Source: Paraburkholderia sp. BL25I1N1
GTDB taxonomy: Bacteria; Pseudomonadota; Gammaproteobacteria; Burkholderiales; Burkholderiaceae
Length of the DNA stretch: 64,000 nt
Reading direction: 5' to 3'
Assembly: GCF_003002025.1 (NCBI RefSeq)
Contig: NZ_PVZB01000001.1
Span: 124,001 to 188,000, forward strand
The notes under the pieces were generated by a model. The model did not search any database. It saw only the letters and a program-made list of their open reading frames with translations, and was not told the origin of the DNA. A program made the position numbers and the translations under genes. Each line of letters starts with the position of its first letter. Positions within the stretch are counted from its first letter, which is position 1. This document shows, one piece after another, positions 1 through 8,661 of this stretch.

Positions 1-815
1 GCACCGGCGTTCGACACATTCATGCCGTGCGACGCACCGGCGATGGTTTGCCGCTCCGCATAATCGATCCACTCCGCGAGCTTTTCGACGTTGTTGCGGA
101 ACATGCGCGGACTGCGCTGGCCGTCGATCAGCAGCGTTCTGCATTTCACGTCACGCGCGGTTTCACGGGAATAGGCGGGCAACGGATCGCGGAGTTGCTT
201 GGGCAGCGTGCCCGCGTTGTCGATCGCCATGGTGCGGAACGCGACCGGGCTCTTGCGCCACGCTCCCGGCATGCTCACCGAATCGACGAACAGCTCCAGG
301 CCCGCGTCGATCTGCTCGCTCTCGATGAGTTCCGCGACGCGCGCGCGTAACACATTCGTCGTAGCCGGCAGCGCCGCCTCCAGCATGCCGTCGGTCTGCA
401 GCGGACCGCCCGGGTCCGCGAGCGTGAGCGTCTTCACGAGCCGCGGATAGTCGCGCGCAACATGGAACGCCACGCAGCCGCCGCGCGAATGGCCGACCAG
501 ATGTACGGGCCCAAGATTGATCGCCTCGATGAACTCGGCCAGTTCGCCGACGTGCGTCTGCCAGCCGAACTCGCCCTGAATGCACGCCTCGCTCGCCGGC
601 CAGTAGTGGCTCAGGCTCACCGAGATGCAGCGGAAATGTTGCGAGAGCGCCGCCGTCTGTGCATTCCAGTAGCGATAGTCGCACAGCGAGCCGTGCACGA
701 ACACGAGCGGCTCGCCTTCTCCGCACTCGACGTACGGCACGCAGATGCCCGATGCGATGGTCGCAAACGACAGTTCTGGTACGGCAAGCACTGAGAGGTC
801 GGTACGGGCGTTCAT
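1..815 (-). CDS. alpha/beta-fold hydrolase (3' end beyond window)
   Basis: The reverse-strand frame is open from an ATG at 813-815, preceded by AAAGGAG, to the window edge, so the C-terminus is missing. The translation has the alpha/beta-hydrolase layout: an oxyanion HGS near residue 45, the nucleophile elbow GHSRGG with Ser110, and a late His263 in ASHGMN as the likely catalytic histidine. These residues suggest a serine esterase, lipase or C-C hydrolase of the MhpC/epoxide-hydrolase-like group; the substrate cannot be told. It is divergent from a LysR regulator with only ~96 bp between, the usual arrangement for a regulator and its target. Confidence 0.85.
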   Translation of the reverse strand, partial: MNARTDLSVLAVPELSFATIASGICVPYVECGEGEPLVFVHGSLCDYRYWNAQTAALSQHFRCISVSLSHYWPASEACIQGEFGWQTHVGELAEFIEAINLGPVHLVGHSRGGCVAFHVARDYPRLVKTLTLADPGGPLQTDGMLEAALPATTNVLRARVAELIESEQIDAGLELFVDSVSMPGAWRKSPVAFRTMAIDNAGTLPKQLRDPLPAYSRETARDVKCRTLLIDGQRSPRMFRNNVEKLAEWIDYAERQTIAGASHGMNVSNAG

Positions 816-911
816 GGACTAGCTCCTTTGCAGCCACTATGCCCCATGTCACAACTTTAGAAAATCGCGTAATATTGATCGAATCTATCTACTTTTCTGA
901 TACCAGACTCC
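816..911. promoter_or_regulatory. divergent hydrolase/LysR promoter region
   Basis: The 96-bp gap between two divergent genes is AT-rich at 855-905, unlike its surroundings, and contains several overlapping T-N11-A arrangements of the kind LysR proteins bind. It must hold both promoters. No single operator stands out. Confidence 0.35.
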
Positions 912-1763
912 TTGAAAGCCCTCGACCTGGACGTGATGACCATGATCGTCGCCGTCGCTGACACCGGCAACATCAGCCGGGCGGCGGAGGTCGTGCATCG
1001 GTCGCAATCGGCGGTGAGCATGCAGATCAAGACGCTCGAAACCGCGCTGGGCAAGCCGCTGTTCGTGCGCAAGCCGAGAAATGTGGTGCCGACGCAGGAC
1101 GGCGAAGTCCTGCTGACCTACGCTCGCCGCATGCTGGCCTTACGCGACGAAGCGTGGGCGGCGGTGGTTCGGCCGGACGTGACGGGGCGCGTGAGCATCG
1201 GCGTGCCGGACGATTACGCATCGTCGCTGCTGCCGCCGATCCTCAAGAAGTTTTCCGCGACCTATCCGAAGGTGGAGATTCAGGTCGTCGGTTTGCCGAG
1301 CGTCGCACTCGCGCCGATGGTGAAAGACGGTTCGGTCGATCTGGTGTGCGCGACGCGAGTCAAGGGTTTATCGGGCGAATTCATTCGCCATGAACCCATG
1401 GAATGGGCGGCCGCGCCGAGCGCCGATGAGATATGGCGCGAACGGCCGTTGCCGATTGCCGTGTTCCTGCCGGGCAGCGTCGCGCGCGAGAACGCGATTC
1501 GCAGCTTGGAGCGCGCGAAGATTCCGTACCGCACCTCATATGAAAGTCCGAGTCTGCTGGGCCTGCTGTCGATGGCCGAAGCAGGTCTCGCGATCGTGCC
1601 GCTCGCGCGCTGCGCGGTGCCGGCACACTTCACGCTGCTTGGGCGCGCGCACGGCTTGCCGGAAATCACCGCGTTGGAAATGGTGCTGGCGCGCAGCACG
1701 GCTTCGAATCGTCCGCCGTGCGATTTTCTGGCGGAGAAGATTGTCTCCGAGTTGAGGCGCTAG
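912..1763 (+). CDS. LysR-family transcriptional regulator
   Basis: A 283-residue protein of normal LysR length. Residues ~5-62 form the winged HTH (AAEVVHRSQSAVSMQIKTLE is the recognition region); residues ~90-280 are the periplasmic-binding-protein-like effector domain starting at RVSIGVPDDYASSLLPP. The start is a TTG at 912; an in-frame ATG at 936 would remove part of the first helix, so TTG is preferred. Divergence from the hydrolase suggests it controls that gene and itself. The effector is unknown. Confidence 0.85.
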   Translation: MKALDLDVMTMIVAVADTGNISRAAEVVHRSQSAVSMQIKTLETALGKPLFVRKPRNVVPTQDGEVLLTYARRMLALRDEAWAAVVRPDVTGRVSIGVPDDYASSLLPPILKKFSATYPKVEIQVVGLPSVALAPMVKDGSVDLVCATRVKGLSGEFIRHEPMEWAAAPSADEIWRERPLPIAVFLPGSVARENAIRSLERAKIPYRTSYESPSLLGLLSMAEAGLAIVPLARCAVPAHFTLLGRAHGLPEITALEMVLARSTASNRPPCDFLAEKIVSELRR

Positions 1764-1856
1764 CTTGCCCGGCGTGCGTCCGGTTGGCCGGGATCATGCC
1801 CCTCGAAGATCAAACCGAGCGGCACGGCTGCGTGTGTAGCTTGAACGATGACACGG

Positions 1857-1970
1857 CTATTCGCAAGCGAACGGCACGCCCAATACGAAGCGATCGACGG
1901 ACGCCACCCAGGGCAGCAGGCCGATCACGCCAAGATAGGGAATGCCGAGTCCGATAAACAGTTTGAGCAC
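1857..1970 (-). pseudogene. truncated DUF3311 (symporter small subunit) remnant
   Basis: From a GTG (1968-1970), preceded by GAGGAG, the frame encodes 37 residues: a hydrophobic helix with GLGIPYLGVIGLLPWVAS followed by VDRFVLGVPF, then a sudden stop. This matches the start of DUF3311 proteins, small membrane partners encoded just before sodium:solute symporters. In that family, as I recall it, the protein continues into a second aromatic helix after GxPF. Neither that helix nor a symporter gene follows, so this looks like a leftover after deletion. It could be an expressed micropeptide because the ribosome site is intact. Confidence 0.55.
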
Positions 1971-2252
1971 GTCAACTCCTCGTAGCATGTGGCCGATACC
2001 CTCAGTGTTGCCGAACAAAAAAATAGAACCATAGAGCCAGTTGACGGGAGTCGATGAGTCCAATTCAGCACTTGCCGCAAACGTCGCGAAACCCGCGTCA
2101 CAAGGCGCTGCACCAGGCGAAAGCACCGCACTGGACCTACCGGCTAAAAAACCCCCTGCCTACAATTTCCTCACGGATCGCCAGCCACCGGCGGCGTCTC
2201 ATGCCTTACCGAAACGAACGCGAAAGCGAAAGTCATCCAGGAGGAGAAAGCA

Positions 2253-2663
2253 ATGGCTCAAACACAGACCCCGCTGCAGCACGTCACGGCCGAGACACTG
2301 GCCGCGTTTTCCGATGCGTTCAATCGTCATGACGCAAACGCGCTGATGACCTTCATGACAGAAGATTGCGTGTTCGATGCGGCAGGCGGTCCGGAAGTCT
2401 TCGGCGCACGCTTCGTGGGCCGGGACGCGACGCGCGCGGCCTTCGAAGCCGTCTTCAAGACCTTTCCCGACGCGCATTGGGGCAAGGGCCGCCATTATGT
2501 GATCGGTGAACGCGGCGTGTCCGAGTGGGTGTTCACGGGAACGCACGCGGAAGGCTGGCGCATCGAGGCGGAAGGTTGCGACCTGTTCGAGTTCCGCGAT
2601 GGCCTCATCGCGGTCAAGCGGGCCTTCCGCAAGGAACGTCCGAAGCAGAACCTCGCACGCTGA
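2253..2663 (+). CDS. tauX: NTF2/SnoaL-like protein, probable taurine dehydrogenase small subunit TauX
   Basis: A 136-residue single-domain protein with a SnoaL/NTF2 cone fold pattern: N-terminal helices (LAAFSDAFNRHDANALMTF), then MTEDCVFDAAGG and strands ending WRIEAEGCDLFEFRDGLIAV. The start has a strong AGGAGGAG site. It lies 13 bp before an FAD amine oxidase-like gene, and such NTF2 protein plus DadA-like flavoprotein pairs are annotated as TauX/TauY. The tauABC-xsc-pta context fits: TauXY oxidatively deaminates taurine to sulfoacetaldehyde. The family call is secure; the TauX name rests on context and pairing. Confidence 0.65.
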   Translation: MAQTQTPLQHVTAETLAAFSDAFNRHDANALMTFMTEDCVFDAAGGPEVFGARFVGRDATRAAFEAVFKTFPDAHWGKGRHYVIGERGVSEWVFTGTHAEGWRIEAEGCDLFEFRDGLIAVKRAFRKERPKQNLAR

Positions 2664-2676
2664 TCGGGAGCTTCAC

Positions 2677-4092
2677 ATGGAGCACAGTGAAATCGAACGC
2701 GTCGCGCAAGGCATGCCGTCCGGCCGCGAAGGCGACACGCGCTACGATCCGGCGTACGACCCGCTGGTGTCGCCGGGACCGGGCTGGGGCAAGCAATATG
2801 CGCCGACCTACTGGGTCGCGACCGCGGGCACGCCGCCCGAAGACGACGGCCCGATCACGGCGGACGTCGACGTGGATGTGGCGATCATCGGCGGCGGCTA
2901 TACCGGGCTCGCCACGGCGCTCTGTCTCGCGCGGGAGCACGGCATCAAGGCGGTCGTGCTGGAAGCCAACAAGACGAGCTGGGGCTGCAGCAGCCGCAAC
3001 GGCGGACAAGGTCAGAACGCCTCGGGCCGCCTGTCGCGTTCGCAATGGATCGAGCGTTGGGGCAAAGACGTCGCGTTGAAAATGCACGATGAGATTCAGG
3101 AAGGCTTCGATAATTTCAAATCGCTGGTGGCGGAGATCGATTGCGATCCGCAACCCGGTGGCCACTTTCTCATCGCGCACCGTCCGCGCATCATGCAGAA
3201 GCTCGCCGCCGAGGCCAAGGTCTGGAAGGACGTGTTCGGCTATCCGTCCGAGTTGATCGACAAGCAGACCTTCCAGCGTGAATACGTCAACGATCACGAA
3301 GCGGCCGGTGCGCTGCACGAGCCCGAAGGCATCGGCATTCATGCGTTGAAGCTCGCCTTCGGTTATCTGCGGCTGGCCCGCGAGGCGGGCGCCAAGGTGC
3401 ATCCGGCGAGCCCTGTGCTCGGTTGGGAAACGATCAACGGTGTGCATCATTTGCGCACGCCTGGCGGCATCGTGCGTGCGCGCGCGGTCGGCATTGCAAC
3501 TGGCGCGTATACGTCGCAAACGCTGCACAATTCGCTGCGCAGCCGCGTCATGCCGATCCTGTCGAATTCGATGGTCACGCGCCCGCTCACGAAGCAGGAA
3601 ATCGACGCGTGCAACTTTCGCACGACCCAGGTGCTGACCGATACGCGCACGCTGCGTTTCTACTACCGCTTTCTGCCGGACAATCGCTTGCAGATCGGCA
3701 GCCGCTCCGCCATCACAGGCGCCGACGCACCGAATACGCGGCACTACGATCTGCTGGTCAACGGCATGCTGCGCAAATTTCCGGCCTTGCGCGGCGTTCC
3801 GATCGATTACTCGTGGTGGGGCTGGGTGGACGTCAGCCATGACATGATGCCGCGCGTGTATCAGCCCGATCCGATGCAGACGGTGTATTACGCGCTCGGC
3901 TACGGCGGCAACGGCGTGTCGTATTCGCAGCAGGCCGGGCGGCGGCTCGCTGAACGCATCGCGGGAAAGGGTGCGAAGCAGACGTTGCCGATCTTCACGT
4001 CGCCTTTGCCGGGACACCCGTTTGCGCCATTCCGGCGCATTGGCCAGCGGATGCTGTATCAACTGTATTTCCGGCGCGACGAAAAACCCTGA
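2677..4092 (+). CDS. tauY: FAD-dependent amine oxidoreductase, probable taurine dehydrogenase large subunit TauY
   Basis: A 471-residue DAO-superfamily flavoprotein. The ADP-binding motif VDVAIIGGGYTGLATALCLA is near residue 70, followed by a Glu that would bind ribose (VVLEAN), and the C-terminal FAD-contact motif ALGYGGNGVSYSQQAGR is near residue 410. The ATG at 2677 follows CGGGAG, 13 bp after tauX. Related families are DadA, gamma-glutamylputrescine oxidase PuuB and TauY. In this sulfonate context it most likely oxidises taurine to sulfoacetaldehyde and ammonium with an electron acceptor such as cytochrome c. PuuB-like activity on another amine is the main alternative. Confidence 0.65.
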   Translation: MEHSEIERVAQGMPSGREGDTRYDPAYDPLVSPGPGWGKQYAPTYWVATAGTPPEDDGPITADVDVDVAIIGGGYTGLATALCLAREHGIKAVVLEANKTSWGCSSRNGGQGQNASGRLSRSQWIERWGKDVALKMHDEIQEGFDNFKSLVAEIDCDPQPGGHFLIAHRPRIMQKLAAEAKVWKDVFGYPSELIDKQTFQREYVNDHEAAGALHEPEGIGIHALKLAFGYLRLAREAGAKVHPASPVLGWETINGVHHLRTPGGIVRARAVGIATGAYTSQTLHNSLRSRVMPILSNSMVTRPLTKQEIDACNFRTTQVLTDTRTLRFYYRFLPDNRLQIGSRSAITGADAPNTRHYDLLVNGMLRKFPALRGVPIDYSWWGWVDVSHDMMPRVYQPDPMQTVYYALGYGGNGVSYSQQAGRRLAERIAGKGAKQTLPIFTSPLPGHPFAPFRRIGQRMLYQLYFRRDEKP

Positions 4093-4284
4093 TGCAGCGG
4101 GCGGAGCATCGCCCGCGCGCCGGGTGGCGCTGAACCTGCAACTCGCAACTCGCCACGCGCGCTGTGCAACGGCGCACCCAACGGCGCACACTTGCGCCAT
4201 GCGCGCGAGTCGCGCGGTGCTTCACAAAAAATCATACGGCGAGACGCATGGGCGTCCTCGCCCCATCCAGTATTGACGACGATA

Positions 4285-4321
4285 GGACCGGGGCGGCTGC
4301 GAAAGCAGGCCGGCCCGGTCC
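4285..4321 (+). other. structured 5' leader hairpin before the permease
   Basis: GGACCGGG (4285-4292) pairs perfectly with CCCGGTCC (4314-4321), and an inner TGC-GAAA-GCA forms a GNRA-capped mini-stem (4298-4307). It ends 20 bp before the ribosome site of the permease and has no T-run, so it looks like an mRNA leader structure rather than a terminator. A second, simpler hairpin (GCGGGCG/CGCCCGC, 4097-4116) lies just after tauY. Confidence 0.4.
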
Positions 4322-4349
4322 GCGATCGGATAACGGAATTGGAGGTGAC

Positions 4350-5780
4350 ATGCAGCGATCTACAGACACAACGGAATTGAAGGCGGGCCTCAAACAGCGC
4401 CACATGACGATGATCGCGCTCGGCGGCGTGATCGGCGCGGGGCTCTTCGTCGGCAGCGGTGTGGTCGTGCAACAGGCCGGCCCCGCGGCCGTGCTGTCGT
4501 TTTTGATCACCGGCGCCCTGGTCGTGCTGGTCATGCGGATGCTCGGCGAAATGGCCTGCGCGATGCCGGCCGTCGGTTCGTTCTATGAATACGCGCGGCT
4601 CGCGTTCGGCGGCAAGCGCGCGTCCGGCAACCTTGCCGGCTTTCTGACCGGCTGGATGTACTGGTATTTCTGGGTCATCGTCGTCGCGGTGGAAGCCGTG
4701 GCAGGGGCGAAACTCGTGCAGTTCTGGCTACCCGACGTTCCCGCGTGGGCGATCAGTCTCGCGTTGCTGGTCACGCTCACGGCGACCAACCTGGTCTCCG
4801 TCGGCAGCTACGGCGAATTCGAGTTCTGGTTCGCGTCGATCAAGGTCGCGGCGATCATGGTGTTCCTGTTTCTCGGCGGCATGTATGTGCTGGGTCTGTG
4901 GCCCGCCGCGAAGCATGTCACCGCCGTGCTGCCGACGCTGCTCTCGCACGGCGGCTTGATGCCGAAGGGAATCGGACCCGTACTGAGCGGCGCGGTCGCC
5001 GCCACCGGCTTTTACTTCGGCGCGGAGATCGTCACGATCGCGGCGGCCGAAGCGCAGGAACCCGCCAAGGCCGTCGCCAAAGCAACCAACTCGGTGATTA
5101 CGCGCGTGCTGGTTTTTTATGTCGGCTCGATTCTGCTCGTCGTCGCGCTGGTGCCCTGGAACTCTCCGAAGATGGCGACACCGTATGTGAGCGCACTCGA
5201 TGCCATGGGTATTCCGGCGGCCGCCAGCGTCATGAATGCCATCGTGCTGACCGCGGTGCTGTCTGCGCTCAATTCAGGCCTCTATGCCGCGTCGCGGATG
5301 ATCTTCGCGCTGACACGCCACGGCGACGCGCCCGCCGCGCTCGCCAGGGTCAACCGTCGCGGCGTGCCGGTTCGCGCGATTCTGATCGGCACCGTGTTCG
5401 GCTATGCGTCGGTAGTAATGTCGTATGTGTCGCCGGATACCGTGTTCGCTTTCCTCGTGAATTCGTACGGCACGGTGGCGATTTTCGTGTACGTGCTGAT
5501 CGCCATTTCGCAACTGAAACTGCGTGCTCGCATCGAGCGCGATGCGCCTGAGAAACTGCGCGTCAGGATGTGGTGCTACCCATACCTCACGTGGGTCGCG
5601 ACCGTCGGCATGGTCGGCATTCTGGTGGCGATGGCGTTCATTCCCGAGCAACGTCAACCGTTGTGGTTTGGCGTAGCGAGCCTCGGCGTGTTGCTTCTTG
5701 CTTATCTGCTGCGCGTCCGCAAGACAGGCTCCGGCTTTAGCGAACCGGACACACTGGAATATCGGCATCACCATCGCTGA
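4350..5780 (+). CDS. APC-family amino acid permease
   Basis: A 476-residue protein with about 12 hydrophobic segments. The first has the amino-acid/polyamine/organocation signature MIALGGVIGAGLFVGSG. The ATG at 4350 follows GGAGGTG. It resembles the GabP/AnsP/CycA branch of proton-coupled amino acid importers. It lies 257 bp after the probable taurine dehydrogenase, with its own leader. Taurine or another omega-amino acid is a reasonable substrate guess from context, but it could carry an ordinary amino acid. Confidence 0.8.
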   Translation: MQRSTDTTELKAGLKQRHMTMIALGGVIGAGLFVGSGVVVQQAGPAAVLSFLITGALVVLVMRMLGEMACAMPAVGSFYEYARLAFGGKRASGNLAGFLTGWMYWYFWVIVVAVEAVAGAKLVQFWLPDVPAWAISLALLVTLTATNLVSVGSYGEFEFWFASIKVAAIMVFLFLGGMYVLGLWPAAKHVTAVLPTLLSHGGLMPKGIGPVLSGAVAATGFYFGAEIVTIAAAEAQEPAKAVAKATNSVITRVLVFYVGSILLVVALVPWNSPKMATPYVSALDAMGIPAAASVMNAIVLTAVLSALNSGLYAASRMIFALTRHGDAPAALARVNRRGVPVRAILIGTVFGYASVVMSYVSPDTVFAFLVNSYGTVAIFVYVLIAISQLKLRARIERDAPEKLRVRMWCYPYLTWVATVGMVGILVAMAFIPEQRQPLWFGVASLGVLLLAYLLRVRKTGSGFSEPDTLEYRHHHR

Positions 5781-5817
5781 TATCAGAGTGCATTGCGGTT
5801 GTAAAAAACGAGATGAT

Positions 5818-5846
5818 TTGTATCGAAAAAAGAAAGTGCGTATGAT
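5818..5846 (+). promoter_or_regulatory. sigma-70-like promoter of the cobST-like pair
   Basis: TTGTAT (5818-5823), a 17-bp spacer and TATGAT (5841-5846) match a sigma-70 promoter well. The ribosome site of the AAA+ gene lies ~60 bp further on. The -35 lies within the 15-mer TTTGTATCGAAAAAA (5817-5831), which recurs with one mismatch upstream of xsc (12554-12568). Confidence 0.6.
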
Positions 5847-5917
5847 GGACCGGCGAGGCCGCGCTGCCAACCTGTTGGCCGCCGGCCTTCGTCGTGACGA
5901 AGCATGAGGAGACCGTA

Positions 5918-6907
5918 GTGACCGATATCGTGACAGGCAAGCCGGACCGGATGGTCTCGGTTCGCACGTTGTTTGGCATCGACTCAGACTTGATGGTGCC
6001 AGCCTTCAGCGAACGCGACGACCACGTTCCGGAAATCGACGAGGTGTACCGCTTCAATCCGGAAGTGACGCTGGCGATTCTCGCTGGCTTCATGCGCGAG
6101 CGCCGCGTGATGGTGCAGGGCCTGCACGGCACGGGCAAATCCACGCATATCGAACAGGTCGCGGCGCGCCTGAACTGGCCCTGCGTGCGGGTGAATCTCG
6201 ACGGCCATATCAGCCGTCTCGATCTGGTGGGCAAAGACGCCATCATCGTGCGCGACGATGTGCAGGTCACCGAGTTTCAGGAAGGCATCGTGCCGTGGGC
6301 GCTGCAAAGGCCCATGGCGTTGATCTTCGACGAATACGACGCCGGCCGTCCCGACGTGATGTTCGTGATCCAGCGCATTCTCGAGCGCGACGGCAAATTC
6401 ACGCTGCTCGATCAGAACCGCGTGATTCATCCGCATCCGTATTTCCGCTTGTTCGCTACGACCAACACGGTCGGCCTCGGCAATCTGAACGGGTTGTACC
6501 ACGGCACGCAGTTGTTGAATCACGCGCAGCTGGACCGTTGGAACGTGGTCGCCACGCTCAACTATCTGCCGCGTGCCGAGGAAGCCGCCATCGTGCTGGC
6601 GCGTGTGCCCGAACTCGCCGACGACACCGGCCGCGCGCTGATCGAGTCGATGATCAGCGTCGCGGAACTGACGCGCAAAGGCTTCGCTACCGGCGATCTC
6701 TCCACGCTGATGTCGCCGCGCACCGTGATCGACTGGGCGGAAAACTGCCAGATCTTCCGCGATCCGGCCATGGCGTTTCGCCTGACCTTCGTCAACAAGT
6801 GCGACGAGGCCGAACGGTCTGTCGTGGCCGAGTATTTTCAGCGCTGCTTCGATAGGGAACTGGAAAGCACGGCGGAGCGCGAGATGCGCTCGACGGTGCC
6901 GCAATGA
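5918..6907 (+). CDS. CobS/MoxR-like AAA+ ATPase
   Basis: A 329-residue AAA+ protein of CobS length. Walker A is GLHGTGKST (near residue 75), Walker B is ALIFDEYDAG, and the sensor-1 region is LFATTNTVGLG. GTG at 5918 is preferred over an earlier GTG (5894) because GAGGAG (5906-5911) sits six bases before it. CobS works with CobT and the large subunit CobN to insert cobalt into hydrogenobyrinate a,c-diamide. No cobN or other cobalamin gene is nearby, so this pair may serve another metal- or cofactor-insertion or protein-remodelling task. It overlaps the next gene by ATGA. Confidence 0.75.
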   Translation: MTDIVTGKPDRMVSVRTLFGIDSDLMVPAFSERDDHVPEIDEVYRFNPEVTLAILAGFMRERRVMVQGLHGTGKSTHIEQVAARLNWPCVRVNLDGHISRLDLVGKDAIIVRDDVQVTEFQEGIVPWALQRPMALIFDEYDAGRPDVMFVIQRILERDGKFTLLDQNRVIHPHPYFRLFATTNTVGLGNLNGLYHGTQLLNHAQLDRWNVVATLNYLPRAEEAAIVLARVPELADDTGRALIESMISVAELTRKGFATGDLSTLMSPRTVIDWAENCQIFRDPAMAFRLTFVNKCDEAERSVVAEYFQRCFDRELESTAEREMRSTVPQ

Positions 6908-8640
6908 CGCCTGCCGAGCGGCAAGCCACACGCCGCGCTGAACAGCGTCAGAATCTGTGCGCGGCGGCGGTGCGCGCATTGACCGGCGACGCCGAGCTGC
7001 ATTACCGAGCCGGCCGTTTGTACCGTGGCCTGCGTCCGGTGCATCTGCATGCGCCGCATCTGCGCACGGACCCGCAACTGGATGATTTGCGTTCCTTGCG
7101 CGGTGCCGCGGACGGCGCAGCATTACGCCTCACGCATTCCGACGCGAATCTCCACGCGAGTCTATGTCCCACTGAGCAGGCCGAGCCGGTCGAGCGACTC
7201 CTGTTCGAACTGTTCGAGCAGCTACGTTGCGAAGCGCTTGCGCCGACCGGCATGCCGGGACTCGCACAGAATCTGCGTCATCGTTTCGAAACATGGTCGC
7301 GTGCTTTCTATCGCACGGGATTGACCGATGGCCACCTCGGCATTCTGCTTTACACGGTGGCCCAGATCGTCTGGTCGCGTCTGTCGGGCTGGCCGGTGCT
7401 GGAAGAAACAGAAGGTCTGATTGAGGCCACCCGCGCCGCGATCACACCGACGTTGGGCGTGCCGCTCGCGGCGCTGCGGCGGCATAGAACGGAGCAGGGC
7501 GTGTTTGCAATTCATGCGCTCGAATTGGCCCGTCTCGTTAGCCAGATGATGCGTGACGCGCGTGCGCAGTCCGTCGAAGATGCAGAAGCCCAGACGCCGG
7601 AAGACGACGAAGCCGTGCGCGCCATGTTCGCACTCTGGTTCGATACCGACGAAGGCGAGCAGGTCGACATGGGTCTCGCCGCCACCGGCGAAAGCCGCGT
7701 GCTCAGAGACGCCGAGCATCGCTACCTGGCGTACACCACGCGCTACGACCGTGAGTTCGTGCCGGGCTCGCGCATACGCGGCGAATTGCTGGCGCAATAC
7801 CGCGACCAGCTCGACAAGCGTATTGCCGCGCAGCGCATCAACGTGCCGCGCCTCGCGTATGCGCTCAAGGCGGCGCTCGCCGTGCCGCAACGCGACGGCT
7901 GGTCGTTCGGCGAAGAGCACGGCCGTATCGACGGCCGGCGTCTGTCCCAGCTGGTCAGCTCGCCGGCCGAGCGGCGCCTGTTTTTACTCGAACGGCACAA
8001 GCCGATTGCTGATTGCGCGGTGAGTTTTCTTATCGATTGTTCGGGGTCCATGCGAACCTATATCGAGCCTGTGGCGATGCTGGTCGACGTGCTCACGCGC
8101 GCGCTCGATCAGGCGGGGGTCGCGAGCGAGGTGCTGGGTTTCTCGACCGGTGCCTGGAACGGCGGCCGTGCGCGGCAAGACTGGCTGGCCGGCGGCAGGC
8201 CGCCGCATCCGGGGCGGCTCAACGAGGTGGCCCATCTCGTCTTCAAGGACGCGACGACTAGCTGGCGGCGCGCTCGCGCCGACATCGCGGCATTATTCAA
8301 GGCCGATCTGTTCCGCGAAGGCGTGGACGGCGAAGCGGTCGACTGGGCCTGCACGCGGCTGCGCGCGCGTGCCGAGGCGCGGCAGATTCTCGTCGTGATT
8401 TCAGACGGCAGCCCGATGGACAGTGCGACCGCTCAGGTCAACGACGCCTACTACCTCGGCAATCACCTGAAGCAAGTAGTCGAACGCAACGAAGCCGCGC
8501 GCGATGTCGAGTTGTTGGGCCTTGGCGTCGGACTCGATCTCAGTCCGTATTACCGCCGTTGCCTAGCGGTCGATCTGTCCACGCCGCCTGACATGTCGCT
8601 GTTTGCCGAACTCGTCGGCTGGATCGGCGCGCGGCGCTAG
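6904..8640 (+). CDS. CobT-like von Willebrand A-domain protein
   Basis: A 578-residue partner of the upstream ATPase; the ATG overlaps its stop by four bases, so they are co-translated. The N-terminal two thirds contain a helical region and an acidic segment (EDAEAQTPEDDEA, near residue 225). The C-terminal third is a vWA domain with the MIDAS motif DCSGS near residue 380 and a second acidic site VVISDGSPMD near 500. This is the CobT architecture of aerobic cobaltochelatase, and more generally of MoxR/vWA chaperone pairs. Its placement between tauXY-permease and the tauE-pta-xsc block is unexplained. Confidence 0.75.
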   Translation: MTPAERQATRRAEQRQNLCAAAVRALTGDAELHYRAGRLYRGLRPVHLHAPHLRTDPQLDDLRSLRGAADGAALRLTHSDANLHASLCPTEQAEPVERLLFELFEQLRCEALAPTGMPGLAQNLRHRFETWSRAFYRTGLTDGHLGILLYTVAQIVWSRLSGWPVLEETEGLIEATRAAITPTLGVPLAALRRHRTEQGVFAIHALELARLVSQMMRDARAQSVEDAEAQTPEDDEAVRAMFALWFDTDEGEQVDMGLAATGESRVLRDAEHRYLAYTTRYDREFVPGSRIRGELLAQYRDQLDKRIAAQRINVPRLAYALKAALAVPQRDGWSFGEEHGRIDGRRLSQLVSSPAERRLFLLERHKPIADCAVSFLIDCSGSMRTYIEPVAMLVDVLTRALDQAGVASEVLGFSTGAWNGGRARQDWLAGGRPPHPGRLNEVAHLVFKDATTSWRRARADIAALFKADLFREGVDGEAVDWACTRLRARAEARQILVVISDGSPMDSATAQVNDAYYLGNHLKQVVERNEAARDVELLGLGVGLDLSPYYRRCLAVDLSTPPDMSLFAELVGWIGARR

Positions 8641-8661
8641 GGCGCGTGTGTCCGCGGCGTC

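Noticed and set aside
5918..8640. Calling the CobS/CobT-like pair true cobalamin cobaltochelatase genes
   Set aside because: No cobN or other B12 gene in the window; only the family-level name is supported.
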